This document shows, one piece after another, positions 26,993 through 35,892 of a stretch of DNA of 64,000 nt (its first letter is position 1; the number at the start of each line of letters is the position of its first letter). This DNA is from Pycnococcus provasolii (taxonomy: Eukaryota; Chlorophyta; Pseudoscourfieldiophyceae; Pseudoscourfieldiales), in NCBI GenBank assembly GCA_049487715.1, contig CP150564.1, forward strand, positions 372,001 through 436,000, in the 5' to 3' direction. The notes beneath the pieces are model-generated. The model was given only the letters and a program-made list of their open reading frames with translations. It did not search any database and was not told where the DNA came from. Position numbers and translations under genes: made by a program.

Positions 26993-27053
26993 TATAAGTG
27001 TTGTATGCAAGAAAAATCGATTTTACATTTGACGCTTTTATTTTTTTTGTCAG

Positions 27054-27569
27054 TCACTCGAGTGGTTCGAATGGCTCGAATGGCGTCGTGGGTGGTCGCT
27101 GCAGCCAGTTGTCGGCGGACCACGTTTGACTTCCGTCAACGACATGGAGAGAGTAGGCGTGCCTGCTTGAAGAGGACGTGTTGGGGTAGGACATGTGAAC
27201 GAGAGCTCCGTTCAGAAGCACCATGTCGCCCGCCTGCACAGGAACGGGTATGAAGTCGTCGAGCGTGTAGTCGGGCAGCGGTGCGTCGAAGTACACCGGA
27301 CCAGTTCCCGTCGGGTCATTCTCCTTCTCTCCCAGCCCACTCCCGCCACGCGACGCGCGCCTGCGAAACCGTCTCGCTATTTCCGTGTTGTGTGACTTCG
27401 GCAGCACCCATAGACACCCGTTTTTCTCGTGCGCCTCCTCGAGTGCGAGCCATAGACCGACGCACGTTGGCGTTGGTTCCGTGGCGAGGAACGTGCTGTC
27501 TTGGTGCACTTTGACTTCTCCTCCGATGCGCGGTTGTTTGCATATGTACATGGACTTTATTATTTTTGA

Positions 27570-27605
<36 letters not shown>

Positions 27606-28168
27606 GGTTAGAGGATGGTTGAGAGCTAGCTTCGCTGAGACTGTGCACTCCGTACCTGCACAGGCGTCGCATTTTTCACGCCGACGGTTCGACACACTTG
27701 CTTGATTTTGTCACTCCTTGAGAATTCGCGGAACACGGGGTCGACGTCGTGCATGGCGTGTCCAATTTTGTTGATTGCGAGGTCAATTTGCGGCACAAGA
27801 ATATTTCCTTCCGCGTCCACGGCATCTTCTTCGAGGAAACATGAGACTTTATGTGCGGAAGACAAAAAGTAGTCGTCACTCGTCGTAGATTGCTTATTGT
27901 CACGCGTGGTAAAGACGTGAGGTGCCGAACCATCTTCCTCCGAGGAGGAGGAGGAGAAGGCGAGCATGATTTCAGACGCACGTGAACGCAGTTTAGAGAC
28001 TTCTTCTGACGAGGCGAATTCGCGAAGAACGACATAACCTTCTTGTAAGTACGAACGCAGGTACGACGCTGACGCTGACGACGCTGGTGACGCGGTGACG
28101 CTGACGCTGACGCTGGTGACGACGAAGACGCCATTGCCGCTACTTATTCGGGAAAATGGCTTCTTGAA
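27054..28168 (-). CDS. Phytanoyl-CoA dioxygenase (PhyH) family protein, two exons resolved, 5' end unresolved
   Basis: The C-terminal exon (27054-27554) carries the Fe(II) motif H-x-D in VKVHQDSTF, the distal His in GALVHMSYPN and an Arg-containing SSSRHAYSLHVVDG. The upstream exon (27656 to at least 28168) includes YLQEGYVVLREFASSEEVSK and KIGHAMHDVDPVF, typical of PhyH N-termini. A GT-AG intron of 101 bp (27555-27655) joins them in phase 0 (VQ|SMYICKQPRIGG). The upstream in-frame sequence has no ATG before a stop at 28190-28192; the only ATG (28134, MASSSSPASASAS) is in another frame, so either another 5' exon or a frame change in the GTCAGC repeat is needed. The family hydroxylates CoA esters or related small molecules; the substrate is unknown. 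Confidence 0.82.
27573..27601. repeat. (GT)n microsatellite inside the PhyH intron
   Basis: A GT dinucleotide tract of about 14 units lies wholly within the inferred 101 bp intron. Confidence 0.9.
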
Positions 28169-28220
28169 ACTGTGAAAGAGTTCGGAAAATCAGGGAAGGA
28201 GAGAACAGGTGGGGAGGCGA

Positions 28221-28241
28221 TTAGGGTTAGGGTTAGGGTTA
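28221..28241. promoter_or_regulatory. TTAGGG triplet upstream of PhyH
   Basis: Three TTAGGG units followed by TTAC. The position is 5' of the PhyH gene and 3' of the duplicated-domain gene. Confidence 0.4.
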
Positions 28242-28265
28242 CTTGCACGTCTCTTTCTCCACCTT

Positions 28266-28970
28266 TTAGGCTCCTTCGTCCATGCCCGCGGCTTTCTTGT
28301 AGTGGTCCGTGACGGTGTCGACATTACACCCGTACGTCGCCCAGCACGCCTTCAGCGCGTCGCCCTCCAGTCCATCGCACTCCTTCAACGCCTCGCGAAT
28401 GTCCTGGTAGTCGCACACGCCGTCCGCACCCCCGCCCGCGTGCGTGAACTTGTCCTCCATCATGCGCCTCTGCTCCGCGGTCAACTCGTGCTGCTCGGAA
28501 TCAGACGCAGCGTTCTCGTCAATGCCGGCAGCTTTCCTGTAGTGGTCCGTGACGGTGTCGACATTGCAGCCGTAAGTTGCCCAGCACGCCCTCAGCGCGT
28601 CGCCCTCCAAGCCCTCGCACTCCTTCAACGCCTCGCGAATGTCCTGGTAGTCGCACACGCCGTCCGCACCCCCGCCCGCGTGCGTGAACTTGTCCTCCAT
28701 CATGCGCCTCTGCTCCGCGGTCATTTCGTGCTCCTGCTGCTGCTTTTCTGACGCGCGAGCAACTATGAGCCTATGATTCTTCGACGAATGTTTTGCACCT
28801 ACGAGTGATGACGAGGGCGAGCATGTGTGCTGGCAAAGGTAGGAAGGCAACCTTGATGATGATCGCAAATAAGTGCGCGAACCTCCTTGGGACTTTCCAA
28901 CACCAACACCAAGGGTGGCAGAGACCCTTTGTTTCTGTAGAGGACTTTTACCTATACAGAGAATGTTCAT
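28266..28970 (-). CDS. Probable plastid protein with two near-identical four-cysteine domains
   Basis: From Met at 28970 (MNILCIGKSPLQKQRVSATL) about 234 residues: a Ser/Arg-rich transit-like N-terminus, then two ~78-residue repeats. Each repeat reads LTAEQRRMMEDKFTHAGGG, then CDYQDIREALKEC, then GLEGDALRACWATYGCN, then VDTVTDHYRKAAG, with four conserved cysteines. The repeats differ at only a few residues and are almost identical in DNA, pointing to recent duplication. The pattern is faintly like CP12 (paired cysteines plus a helical turn) or a UBA-like three-helix bundle, but I do not assign either. The 5' flank has a TCGTA pentanucleotide repeat (28972-28996). Confidence 0.65.
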   Translation of the reverse strand: MNILCIGKSPLQKQRVSATLGVGVGKSQGGSRTYLRSSSRLPSYLCQHTCSPSSSLVGAKHSSKNHRLIVARASEKQQQEHEMTAEQRRMMEDKFTHAGGGADGVCDYQDIREALKECEGLEGDALRACWATYGCNVDTVTDHYRKAAGIDENAASDSEQHELTAEQRRMMEDKFTHAGGGADGVCDYQDIREALKECDGLEGDALKACWATYGCNVDTVTDHYKKAAGMDEGA

Positions 28971-29675
28971 CGTATCGTATCGTATCGTATCGTATCTAAC
29001 AGAAAAATGATAACTATGATGATCACAAGCAAGAAACAGATGAATGATATTATTCGAGCACAATGAAACACGTTCTTCTAGCTAGGGTAGGGCCAAAAGC
29101 TGTGCTGACTCGGATGGTCTGGCTCTCGCAGGCAACTCAACGGACAACGGGTGGGTCCCCGGGGCCGGGGGGGGCAACTCCTCCGACAAAATAATAGGGA
29201 CAACCCCTGGCAGCCTCTATGGGGGATTCGCGCCTAAAACCCCTCCTAATTCCTAAAACCTTATTTTACCAGCGGGATTCGCACCCTTGTAAACTATTTT
29301 AGGATCGGCATCTTTCAATCGGCATCGGCAAGCTGTGGCCTGTGGGACTCAGTTTGTTCAAGAGTCGCCCGAACCCGAACCCTAACCCTAACCCTAACCC
29401 TAACCCTAACCCTAATCGTTCGGGTTTCTTGGTTCGTTTCGGCCTTTCGGGGGGGCATTTAATTTTAAGGACATTTATGGCCGTTTCGGAATTCTACAAC
29501 GGAACGTAACTTCTAAAAAATAGGTCTGGTAAAGTTTACTGAACTGAACTGAACTGAACTGAACTGGTAGTGTACGGTACGGTAAACCTTCTTGCCCCAA
29601 CTCGCTCGATCGATTGATGGCGCACGTGCTGTCGAAGAATCTTGAAGTAAGAAGATTGAGAAGAAGTCCGACTTC
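28971..29675. other. Intergenic with TCGTA microsatellite and telomere-like array
   Basis: It contains (TCGTA)n at about 28972-28996, a G/C-rich GGTCCCCGGGGCC palindromic patch at 29152-29172, repeated GGATTCGC-type segments at 29225-29292, and (CCCTAA)n at about 29378-29415. A GAACT pentanucleotide run lies at 29540-29566. No gene recognised. Confidence 0.5.
29378..29415. promoter_or_regulatory. Interstitial (CCCTAA)n array
   Basis: About six tandem CCCTAA units, 260-300 bp upstream of the next start codon. Confidence 0.4.
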
Positions 29676-30923
29676 TTGAACTTGATGATGGGGAAGCCTC
29701 CTCCTCTTAACCTTAGCAGCAACAACAAGAAGAAGTGGTGGCGATGGACTTCTTCCTCTAAGTCTGGTCCTGCTGCTGGTGGTGGTGGTGGTGGTGATCA
29801 TGTGGTGGATGATGATGAAAAGAATCAAAAGATAGCAAAGAAGGCAGCTTCCTCCTCGTCGTCGATTTTCCATGTGCAAAGCAATCAGAATCTGAATCAA
29901 ATTTCGCAAAAGATGACGCGCGGGTCGGCGCAGGAGGGGGTAGGTCGGCAGAACAAAAAAGAGAAGAAGAAATGGCGGTGGTGGCGCGCGTGGCGAAACC
30001 CGGCAGCGTCCTGCTTCGTTGCGATGGAGGAGGTGGTGGTTGTGAGCAATTATGAGCAGCAGCAGCAGCTACATAGTGGCAGCGGCGGTGGTGGTGGTAA
30101 TCAGATACACGTCTGCACAAACCCATTCGAAACGCAACGACAAGAATTCAAAGACGACGACGATGGTGGAATTCTGGCACGACTCAATACAGCCATCACA
30201 GATATTCGGCGAACGCGAAGAGAGGAGGCAGACCGTGATGACGACGACGACGTGGGCAGCAATAATAGTAGTAATGGTGGTGGTGGTGATGGTGGATACA
30301 ATACCATCAAAGTCGTGCTGACGAACTACGACGACGACGACAATGACGACGACGACGACGACGAAATCTTTGCACCTTCAGCAATACAACAACAACCACG
30401 AACATTCACAGAATTTCACAACGCGATGAAGAAGGAAGTGCCGGCAGAGTCCACGCCTGGACGACAACATCAAAAGCTACCACGACTGCGTGAAAACGGT
30501 GGTGGAAATGATGATGATGAAGATGAGGAGGGTGTTGTGACAAAAGTCTGGCGAAAATTGACGCGTGGTGGTGGCGGAGCTGCTCATCACCGACAGACGA
30601 CGGAAGAAATGTTGCGAAAGTACGACGACGACGACGACAACGTGTTATCACCACCGCCGCCGTCAAATCAGCAGGAGGGTGAGGGTGTAGTCACAGCTAT
30701 TTGGCGCAAACTGACGCGTGTTGCTGTCAAGGAGGAGGAAGAGATGATGGCGACGACGAGCCCGTCAAATCCGTTCTTTGATGATGGTGGTGATGGTGAG
30801 GACGTGGTTGTGGTTGGCAGAACATCTCGATGGCGTACCTTCTTTGCTATTGGCGTGGCTGCAAAAGTATGTTTTGTTGTGGTGGGACTGCTCGTGTACT
30901 ACTTGTGTTACTACCGTCAATAA
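29676..30923 (+). CDS. Acidic, low-complexity, tail-anchored protein with repeated WRKLTR motifs
   Basis: The 415-residue product is unfamiliar. It alternates Asp-rich stretches (DDDDNDDDDDDE and similar) with basic Trp/Arg patches: KKKWWRW, KKKWRWWRAWRN, EGVVTKVWRKLTRGG and EGVVTAIWRKLTRVA. A single C-terminal hydrophobic helix (AAKVCFVVVGLLVYYLCYY) followed by RQ suggests a tail anchor with the bulk of the protein in the cytosol or stroma. A recurring NPF (TNPFET, SNPFFDD) could bind EH domains. Codon runs (GAC, GGT, CAG) are microsatellite-like, so parts may evolve fast. The length and single frame through complex sequence argue that it is real. Confidence 0.6.
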   Translation: MNLMMGKPPPLNLSSNNKKKWWRWTSSSKSGPAAGGGGGGDHVVDDDEKNQKIAKKAASSSSSIFHVQSNQNLNQISQKMTRGSAQEGVGRQNKKEKKKWRWWRAWRNPAASCFVAMEEVVVVSNYEQQQQLHSGSGGGGGNQIHVCTNPFETQRQEFKDDDDGGILARLNTAITDIRRTRREEADRDDDDDVGSNNSSNGGGGDGGYNTIKVVLTNYDDDDNDDDDDDEIFAPSAIQQQPRTFTEFHNAMKKEVPAESTPGRQHQKLPRLRENGGGNDDDEDEEGVVTKVWRKLTRGGGGAAHHRQTTEEMLRKYDDDDDNVLSPPPPSNQQEGEGVVTAIWRKLTRVAVKEEEEMMATTSPSNPFFDDGGDGEDVVVVGRTSRWRTFFAIGVAAKVCFVVVGLLVYYLCYYRQ

Positions 30924-30935
30924 ACTAGTCTATAT

Positions 30936-31865
30936 CTATAGCAAGTCGAATTCAGCTTTCAGCTCACCCCAGCCCGAGCAGCAGAATGGGTGGTTGTAAC
31001 GATTCGCACCAGCCAAGCCAGGAGCAAACAACTCACCCACGCACGATCGACCACCAACTCCTTCAGTAAACAAAGGCGAGAATCCAAACCGCTCCACATT
31101 ATCCAATTGCGACACCGAAGCTACGAACCCATCGCAGCAGCATCGCACGCAAAATCCTCTTGGCGGAGAACTTGCTGGCAAATTGAGTGCTGTTCTCAAC
31201 TTCGAGTCCTGGTCACTTCCAATGAGACCGGCGTTTGGTATTTCAACGCAAGAGCTCAGTGCATCCACCGCGGTACACTCTGCTTGTGTGACGCATCGCA
31301 GCTCGTTGCCAAACGAATCTGAAAGAGGTTCGCAGCTGTTGCGTGTGTTTCCGAGCGGATACGTGGTCTGCGTGGGTGGTGGACCACCGTTTTGTCCGGG
31401 TGTCAGCACTTCGTTCGCCTCGACGCATGTGGCAAGAGGTCTCTGTGGAGCTTGCGTGATGATACCTCCTTGTGTGCTGTACTTTCCAATGACGCGCGCA
31501 TTTTTGTACGTCACATCACGAAAGCGCTGCGTATCCACAAGTGCCGAGCTCTGCGAGAGTGTGGTTGGAATGCGTGGCTTACGCAAGGGCGATCTGTTGT
31601 ACGTGAGAACGCCACCCGCTTGAATTGTGGATGGTATGCTCGGGCAGAAGCGTCGAAAGGAGTCGCAGCAATCTCCGTTGATTTCGCAGAGAGGATCGCA
31701 GCAGCATCCTATGGGTCCTCTTGGATCCGCTTGTTCGACCGTGCACACGTCCTGGCACGCGACGTTCACGCCACACTGAAGCTGCTGAGCGGCGGCACCA
31801 CCATCGTTTTGGGCGAGGGCGATGGAGGCAAGGACGAGCGCGACCAGCACAGTCACTTTCTCCAT
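30936..31865 (-). CDS. Secreted cysteine-rich protein with a somatomedin-B-like domain
   Basis: From Met at 31865 (MEKVTVLVALVLASIALAQ) there is a clean signal peptide; cleavage after about residue 19 is likely. Just after it, a compact cysteine cluster (CGVNVACQDVC...GCCCDPLCEINGDCCDSF...C) matches the somatomedin B pattern (C-x-C-D..C...G-D-C-C.D....C). The remaining ~230 residues have further cysteines, including CVRCCCDGF and PFCCSGWGE near the end, and no membrane span. It is probably an extracellular or wall-associated protein; partner unknown. Total about 309 residues. Confidence 0.72.
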   Translation of the reverse strand: MEKVTVLVALVLASIALAQNDGGAAAQQLQCGVNVACQDVCTVEQADPRGPIGCCCDPLCEINGDCCDSFRRFCPSIPSTIQAGGVLTYNRSPLRKPRIPTTLSQSSALVDTQRFRDVTYKNARVIGKYSTQGGIITQAPQRPLATCVEANEVLTPGQNGGPPPTQTTYPLGNTRNSCEPLSDSFGNELRCVTQAECTAVDALSSCVEIPNAGLIGSDQDSKLRTALNLPASSPPRGFCVRCCCDGFVASVSQLDNVERFGFSPLFTEGVGGRSCVGELFAPGLAGANRYNHPFCCSGWGELKAEFDLL

Positions 31866-32449
31866 GATTATTACGGATGATCGATCTTTACGTGTCGGAA
31901 AAAAAAAAGTTTGGAAATGGAAATGGGTCTGCAAAATAACCGTTAGAGTTCAACAAATCCTAAACACCTATCCTAAACCCCAGAAAACCCCAAACCCAAA
32001 CCCAAACCCCAAACCCCAAACCCAAACCCAAACCCCAAACCCAAACCTCAAAAGGAGAAAAGGGGGGAAAAAAATGCCAAAATGGGGGGAAAAATGGGAG
32101 GGAAAACCCGCCCGCGATGCAGAAACGAAACGGTAGCACGTGCCCAAATCTCACCCATATGAATTGTTACCCCGACTGCCCGACTGACCCGAACGACGCG
32201 CCAACCAATGCAAATCAATTGCAATTATTCCCCACCCATTCCCCAAAAAACGGGTCCCCGGGGCGGGGCAGGCCTCGGGTTAGAATTCTAACTACCCCAT
32301 AGCTAGAGTGGGTGGGGCCGTTGGACAACTCGAAATCTTCCCGGGCCCAAGTGGACCGTTTTCTCTCTAAATTGGTCCACCGTGTCGCCCGTTTTTCGTC
32401 TACAGGCAGCACCGTTTGTCGTTATTTCCGAACATATCTCTCTGCTTTT
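31866..32449. other. Intergenic: telomere-variant CCCAAA repeats
   Basis: It has an A-rich leader, then AAACCCC/AAACCC alternation at about 31975-32050, G-rich runs to 32105, and a GGTCCCCGGGGC patch at 32251-32262. No gene recognised. Confidence 0.5.
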
Positions 32450-33502
32450 ATGGTGCAGCGCGCTCCTGCAGCTCTGCTCGTGATGAAGCGCACGCGAAGC
32501 TCGACGGCGGCGGCGGAGGCACCAGCAGCTTCGGCGGAGAAAAGTCCTAGTGGTGGTGGTGTGCCTGTCGTCGTGGGTGGTCTCACGAAAAACAACAGCA
32601 GTGGCAACTTACGCCGCGTTCTCTCCGCGGAACGAATTCAAAAAGCACTGCAAGGCATGTCCGTCCCGCCACCAACGACTACGATCGAAGATGCCGCAGA
32701 CCACAACGAACAACAGCAACAACAACAGTCTGAGCCTGCTGAGAATAAGGAACGCAAGGTCACGCCGAACAATCCCCTCGACATCGACTTCAGTCCGCGA
32801 AGAGAGGATGATTTTGTGCAGGGAGGAAGAGGAGCGGTGACACTGCTCGCATACACTCTAGGAGGAGAAGGAGGAGGTGGTAGGCAGCAGCAGCATAAGC
32901 CGGAGGAAAAGGGAAAGGCAAGGGAGCACGAATCTCCTGCTCATGCTCCCTCCACCGCCGCTGCCGTTCCTCCACCGAAAAGCAAGCAGCAGCGCGATGT
33001 TCTGTGGCTTCAACCTGGAGCTACGAAGCCACCAATTGCCATCAAAAAGCAGCAGCAACATTCACAGCTTCAGAACGTCGGAATGCCCTCGAGCAATCCA
33101 ACCATCGCGAACGCGTACTCTGCCGCAGCGGCGACGGGAAGCTCTGCCGTAATTGTCGCACCAGAGGAAAAGGAGGGAGGTGTCATCTCCAAATTTCTGC
33201 TTGATGCGCTTGTGACTTCCTCTGCACTCGACGCGATGCTCAACACGGCACTGTCGTTCACATCGTCAAGCGAACAACAGCATGAGCACGAGGCGAAGAA
33301 CGCGACGGAGGAAAGCTTAGCACTAGCAGCCTTGGAGGCGGCGAGTCGTAGGCATATCGTCGCCGAAAGACAACTTCGTGCTGAGTTGCTCACCGCTCTC
33401 CGACGGAGGGTTCAAGAGACTGAGCAACTGAAAAAAGAGCTCGGGCGAGTGCGACGCGAGCTTGATGACCTACGACATGAGGGAAAGGAGGAGGAGGAAT
33501 AG
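32450..33502 (+). CDS. Unknown protein with C-terminal coiled coil
   Basis: From Met at 32450 (MVQRAPAALLVMKRTRSS) 350 residues; Met at 32486 is an alternative start. The N-terminal two-thirds is disordered and rich in Ala, Gln, Ser and Pro (QQQQQQ, KSKQQRD, HKPEEKGKAREHE), with small conserved-looking islands: SSGNLRRVLSAERIQKALQG, NNPLDIDFSPRR and KFLLDALVTSSALDAML. The last ~70 residues form a strong coiled coil (HIVAERQLRAELLTALRRR, ETEQLKKELGRVRRELDDL). No membrane span or signal peptide. I do not recognise the family. Confidence 0.6.
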   Translation: MVQRAPAALLVMKRTRSSTAAAEAPAASAEKSPSGGGVPVVVGGLTKNNSSGNLRRVLSAERIQKALQGMSVPPPTTTIEDAADHNEQQQQQQSEPAENKERKVTPNNPLDIDFSPRREDDFVQGGRGAVTLLAYTLGGEGGGGRQQQHKPEEKGKAREHESPAHAPSTAAAVPPPKSKQQRDVLWLQPGATKPPIAIKKQQQHSQLQNVGMPSSNPTIANAYSAAAATGSSAVIVAPEEKEGGVISKFLLDALVTSSALDAMLNTALSFTSSSEQQHEHEAKNATEESLALAALEAASRRHIVAERQLRAELLTALRRRVQETEQLKKELGRVRRELDDLRHEGKEEEE

Positions 33503-33823
33503 CGAAGGGAGGGGCGTAAAATTCATCACAACAAAAACATGTTTTCAAGAATAAAGAAGTGCCACACCACAAATTAAACTAAACAAATTTTGTAATGCAA
33601 GTTTATTTCGAGATTCGACGCATGAAGACGAGCTACTATAGCTGGGACGGAAAAAGGAAGATGGTGTGATTGATTGATGTGTTTGTATGAAGTGTATATG
33701 CGGCCATTCGCGCCAGGCCCGCGTCAATCCCCGACCCGCCCAGAATTGTCATATATCATCCGTCGACCGAAGACGTGCCTTACCAGTTTTACCACCACCC
33801 AGTCACTCACTGAAAAGCAAACT
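33503..33823. other. Intergenic
   Basis: AT-rich 3' flank and leader of the small gene at 33824. No repeat or gene recognised. Confidence 0.5.
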
Positions 33824-34102
33824 ATGGCAGGATTTCTCAGCTACGCCGCGTGTCAGACAGCCTGCAATGCAGCTGCGGTCGCATGCTATAGCGCCGCGGG
33901 CTTGACGTTCGGTACCGTCACGGGGGGGCTTGGTGCGCCAGCTGCCGCGGTCGCTTGCGGAAATGCACAAGGAATCTGTATGGCGAGCTGTGCGGGCGCC
34001 TCAGTAGTAGCCGACGTCGTTACCTATACTAACCCAATCGGATGGATCATCGCCGCCGGTACTGCCATTGCCGGCGGTATTACACTACTACGAAAGAAGT
34101 AG
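33824..34102 (+). CDS. Tiny Ala/Gly/Cys-rich hydrophobic protein (92 residues) of a widespread orphan family
   Basis: Met at 33824 starts MAGFLSYAACQTACNAAAVA, followed by CYSAAGLTFGTVTGG, GAPAAAVACGNAQGICMASC and a C-terminal hydrophobic helix (GWIIAAGTAIAGGITLL) ending RKK. The pattern C-x3-C....C-Y-x-A-A-G-x-x-F-G-T-V...P-A...C....G-x-C-x-x-x-C recalls small proteins I remember from fungi, algae and Chlamydomonas zygote-specific sets, usually of unknown function. Length and cysteine spacing fit. The C-terminal extension with KK may be an ER or membrane-retention tail. High Ala content could also suggest a membrane-active peptide, but nothing here proves that. Confidence 0.65.
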   Translation: MAGFLSYAACQTACNAAAVACYSAAGLTFGTVTGGLGAPAAAVACGNAQGICMASCAGASVVADVVTYTNPIGWIIAAGTAIAGGITLLRKK

Positions 34103-34281
34103 GCTCAAGCGGCTTTGAGCAAGTGCCAACGCCAGGGTTTATGACGGCTCTCGACTAACATCATCATCACAAAACAAACAGTTACAATGAATATGTTGTG
34201 AACGCAATCTTCTTCCAAGTAACTAACAACTACTTCGCAACAAGAAGTCCTCCTCCTCCTCCTATCCTATCGTATCCTACC

Positions 34282-35892
34282 CTATCCAGCAATCACCGCA
34301 TTCGTCGTGTCGTATGCCGCCTGCACACCTGCATTCACACCCTCCTCTACCGTGTCTCCTACGAATTCTCCCACCTGCGCCACAATGCGAAGCGGTAGAG
34401 GAACCCACCACGGGATCTCGTCTGTTTGCTCGTCGATGCCGAGATCCTGGAGTGGACCACGGATGGCGCGTTCCGCCGCCGTCGCCGCCGCCGTCGCGGC
34501 AGCTGCCGCCAACTCCGGCGGCGTCATTTCATTCCTCAGTGCTGACTCTGTGATAGCATCCACCGCACGCGAACGCACCTGCGCCTCCGCCTCGAGGCGC
34601 GACCATCCTTCTGGCGCACGACGCTCGCCAGAAGTTTTTAGTTGCTGCATCCACCCTTCGGGAAGCGGGCCGGCACTCGAACGCCACACAGTTGAGAGCG
34701 GCATGCTCGATCCTTCGATGAGCTCTTTCCCCCAAACCGCGGGCAGCGCATTCATGTCTTCGCGAAGGTACAGGCGGAAGAATGCCACGGCGTGCTCGGC
34801 TGCTGCCACCTGCTGCTGCCACGATGAAGATGTGCACTCGTTTGCCACCTCGAAGGGAATGAAGCAGTGTGTCGCACCCTGCAACTCAAGCATAACACGT
34901 GGGGATTCGATCGCGGACTTGTAGAGGGTGCGCACGCCGTCCACGCCACCCATGTTGTCGTTGGACCCGGTCATGAGAAGCAGCGGCTTGGAGATGTTCA
35001 GTCCACTGGGGCGGTTGACATCGCCACGCACGAACAGGCTTCGTGCGCCGTTGCCTGACCTACCCTCGCGTCCAATGGCAGGCGCAAGGATCATGGCTGC
35101 GACGACGTGGCCTGGCCAGCGCTCCTCGGCAAGCTCGAGCGTCCACATCGCACCCGCCCCGCCGACGGAATATCCAGCGATGCCCATGCTGTAGATGTCG
35201 ATGTTTCCCGCGAGCAGGTTGAGCGTTCCGTCGTATTCCCTAAGCGAGCTGTCAAATTTGCTGGTAATCGTTCGATTGACGGAAATGTCCGCAATTCGCT
35301 GCAGCATCTGAAGCGTGTGCACGGGCGCATCGAGGTAGACGTTCACGGAATATCGTCCGGGAACGCGCGTGCGTCCTTCGTCTTGAAGTCCTCCGGTGGA
35401 CAGGCTGCTGACGACGGCAAATCCGTAGCTGGCTATGTGATTCGCGAGCGCCTCGTTGCGCTTCGTCCATCCGGCTGGCGTATCTCCGTACGTGGGCAGG
35501 ACAAACCCGATGACTGGAAGCGGAAGAGCCGATGGCGCGATGGGTGGTGGTGTTGACGACTCTGACGACGACGATGATGCATCATCATCCTCAGATTTCC
35601 TCACAATTGGGTAGAACAGCCGGCTATCCATCGGACGCGTCGTGCTGAACGAGATGGCACGCACGTCGTACGGTCCCATGGAGCGGTAACGAGGCACAGC
35701 AGATACGACGGATATGAATGAAAATCTCGAAGGGTTTGGAGTCATTGAGGGAGTTGTCGTGTGACCCGCCATCAGCATCAGCATCAGCATCACATCAAGA
35801 GGAGAAAAGAAAGAGGCATCATCACGAAAGAATTCGAAGACGCCATCAAGAGCCACACCTGAACAACAGAATACGTGACAATTACCCGGCAC
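34282..35892 (-). CDS. Alpha/beta hydrolase, chlorophyllase/cutinase-like
   Basis: The frame gives 536 residues. A catalytic triad is visible: nucleophile Ser242 in GYSVGGAG, Asp312 in MTGSNDNMGG, and His342 in GATHCFIP. The context (PIGFVLPTYGDTPAGW-type opening, oxyanion-forming loop, YLREDM after the His) is that of the chlorophyllase / PET-hydrolase-like dienelactone hydrolase group. The canonical enzyme is about 300 residues; here a variable N-terminus (about 1-70, with Met-Leu repeats) and a ~170-residue Ala-rich helical C-terminus (EWSRLEAEAQVRSRAV-type, ending in amphipathic helices) are added. Whether it cleaves chlorophyll phytol esters or other esters cannot be read. The start is uncertain; Met41 or Met72 could be used. 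Confidence 0.75.
   Translation of the reverse strand: MPGNCHVFCCSGVALDGVFEFFRDDASFFSPLDVMLMLMLMAGHTTTPSMTPNPSRFSFISVVSAVPRYRSMGPYDVRAISFSTTRPMDSRLFYPIVRKSEDDDASSSSSESSTPPPIAPSALPLPVIGFVLPTYGDTPAGWTKRNEALANHIASYGFAVVSSLSTGGLQDEGRTRVPGRYSVNVYLDAPVHTLQMLQRIADISVNRTITSKFDSSLREYDGTLNLLAGNIDIYSMGIAGYSVGGAGAMWTLELAEERWPGHVVAAMILAPAIGREGRSGNGARSLFVRGDVNRPSGLNISKPLLLMTGSNDNMGGVDGVRTLYKSAIESPRVMLELQGATHCFIPFEVANECTSSSWQQQVAAAEHAVAFFRLYLREDMNALPAVWGKELIEGSSMPLSTVWRSSAGPLPEGWMQQLKTSGERRAPEGWSRLEAEAQVRSRAVDAITESALRNEMTPPELAAAAATAAATAAERAIRGPLQDLGIDEQTDEIPWWVPLPLRIVAQVGEFVGDTVEEGVNAGVQAAYDTTNAVIAG

Noticed and set aside
29225-29292. tRNA gene, from GCGAATCCC B-box-like sequences
   Set aside because: No A box, acceptor stem or anticodon arm could be assembled; the motif is just a short duplicated segment.
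29676-30923. Rubisco-binding motifs in the WRKLTR protein
   Set aside because: The Chlamydomonas consensus is D/N-W-R/K-x-x-L/I/V/A; WRKLT fails at the last position and lacks the preceding D/N, and the repeats precede a membrane anchor.
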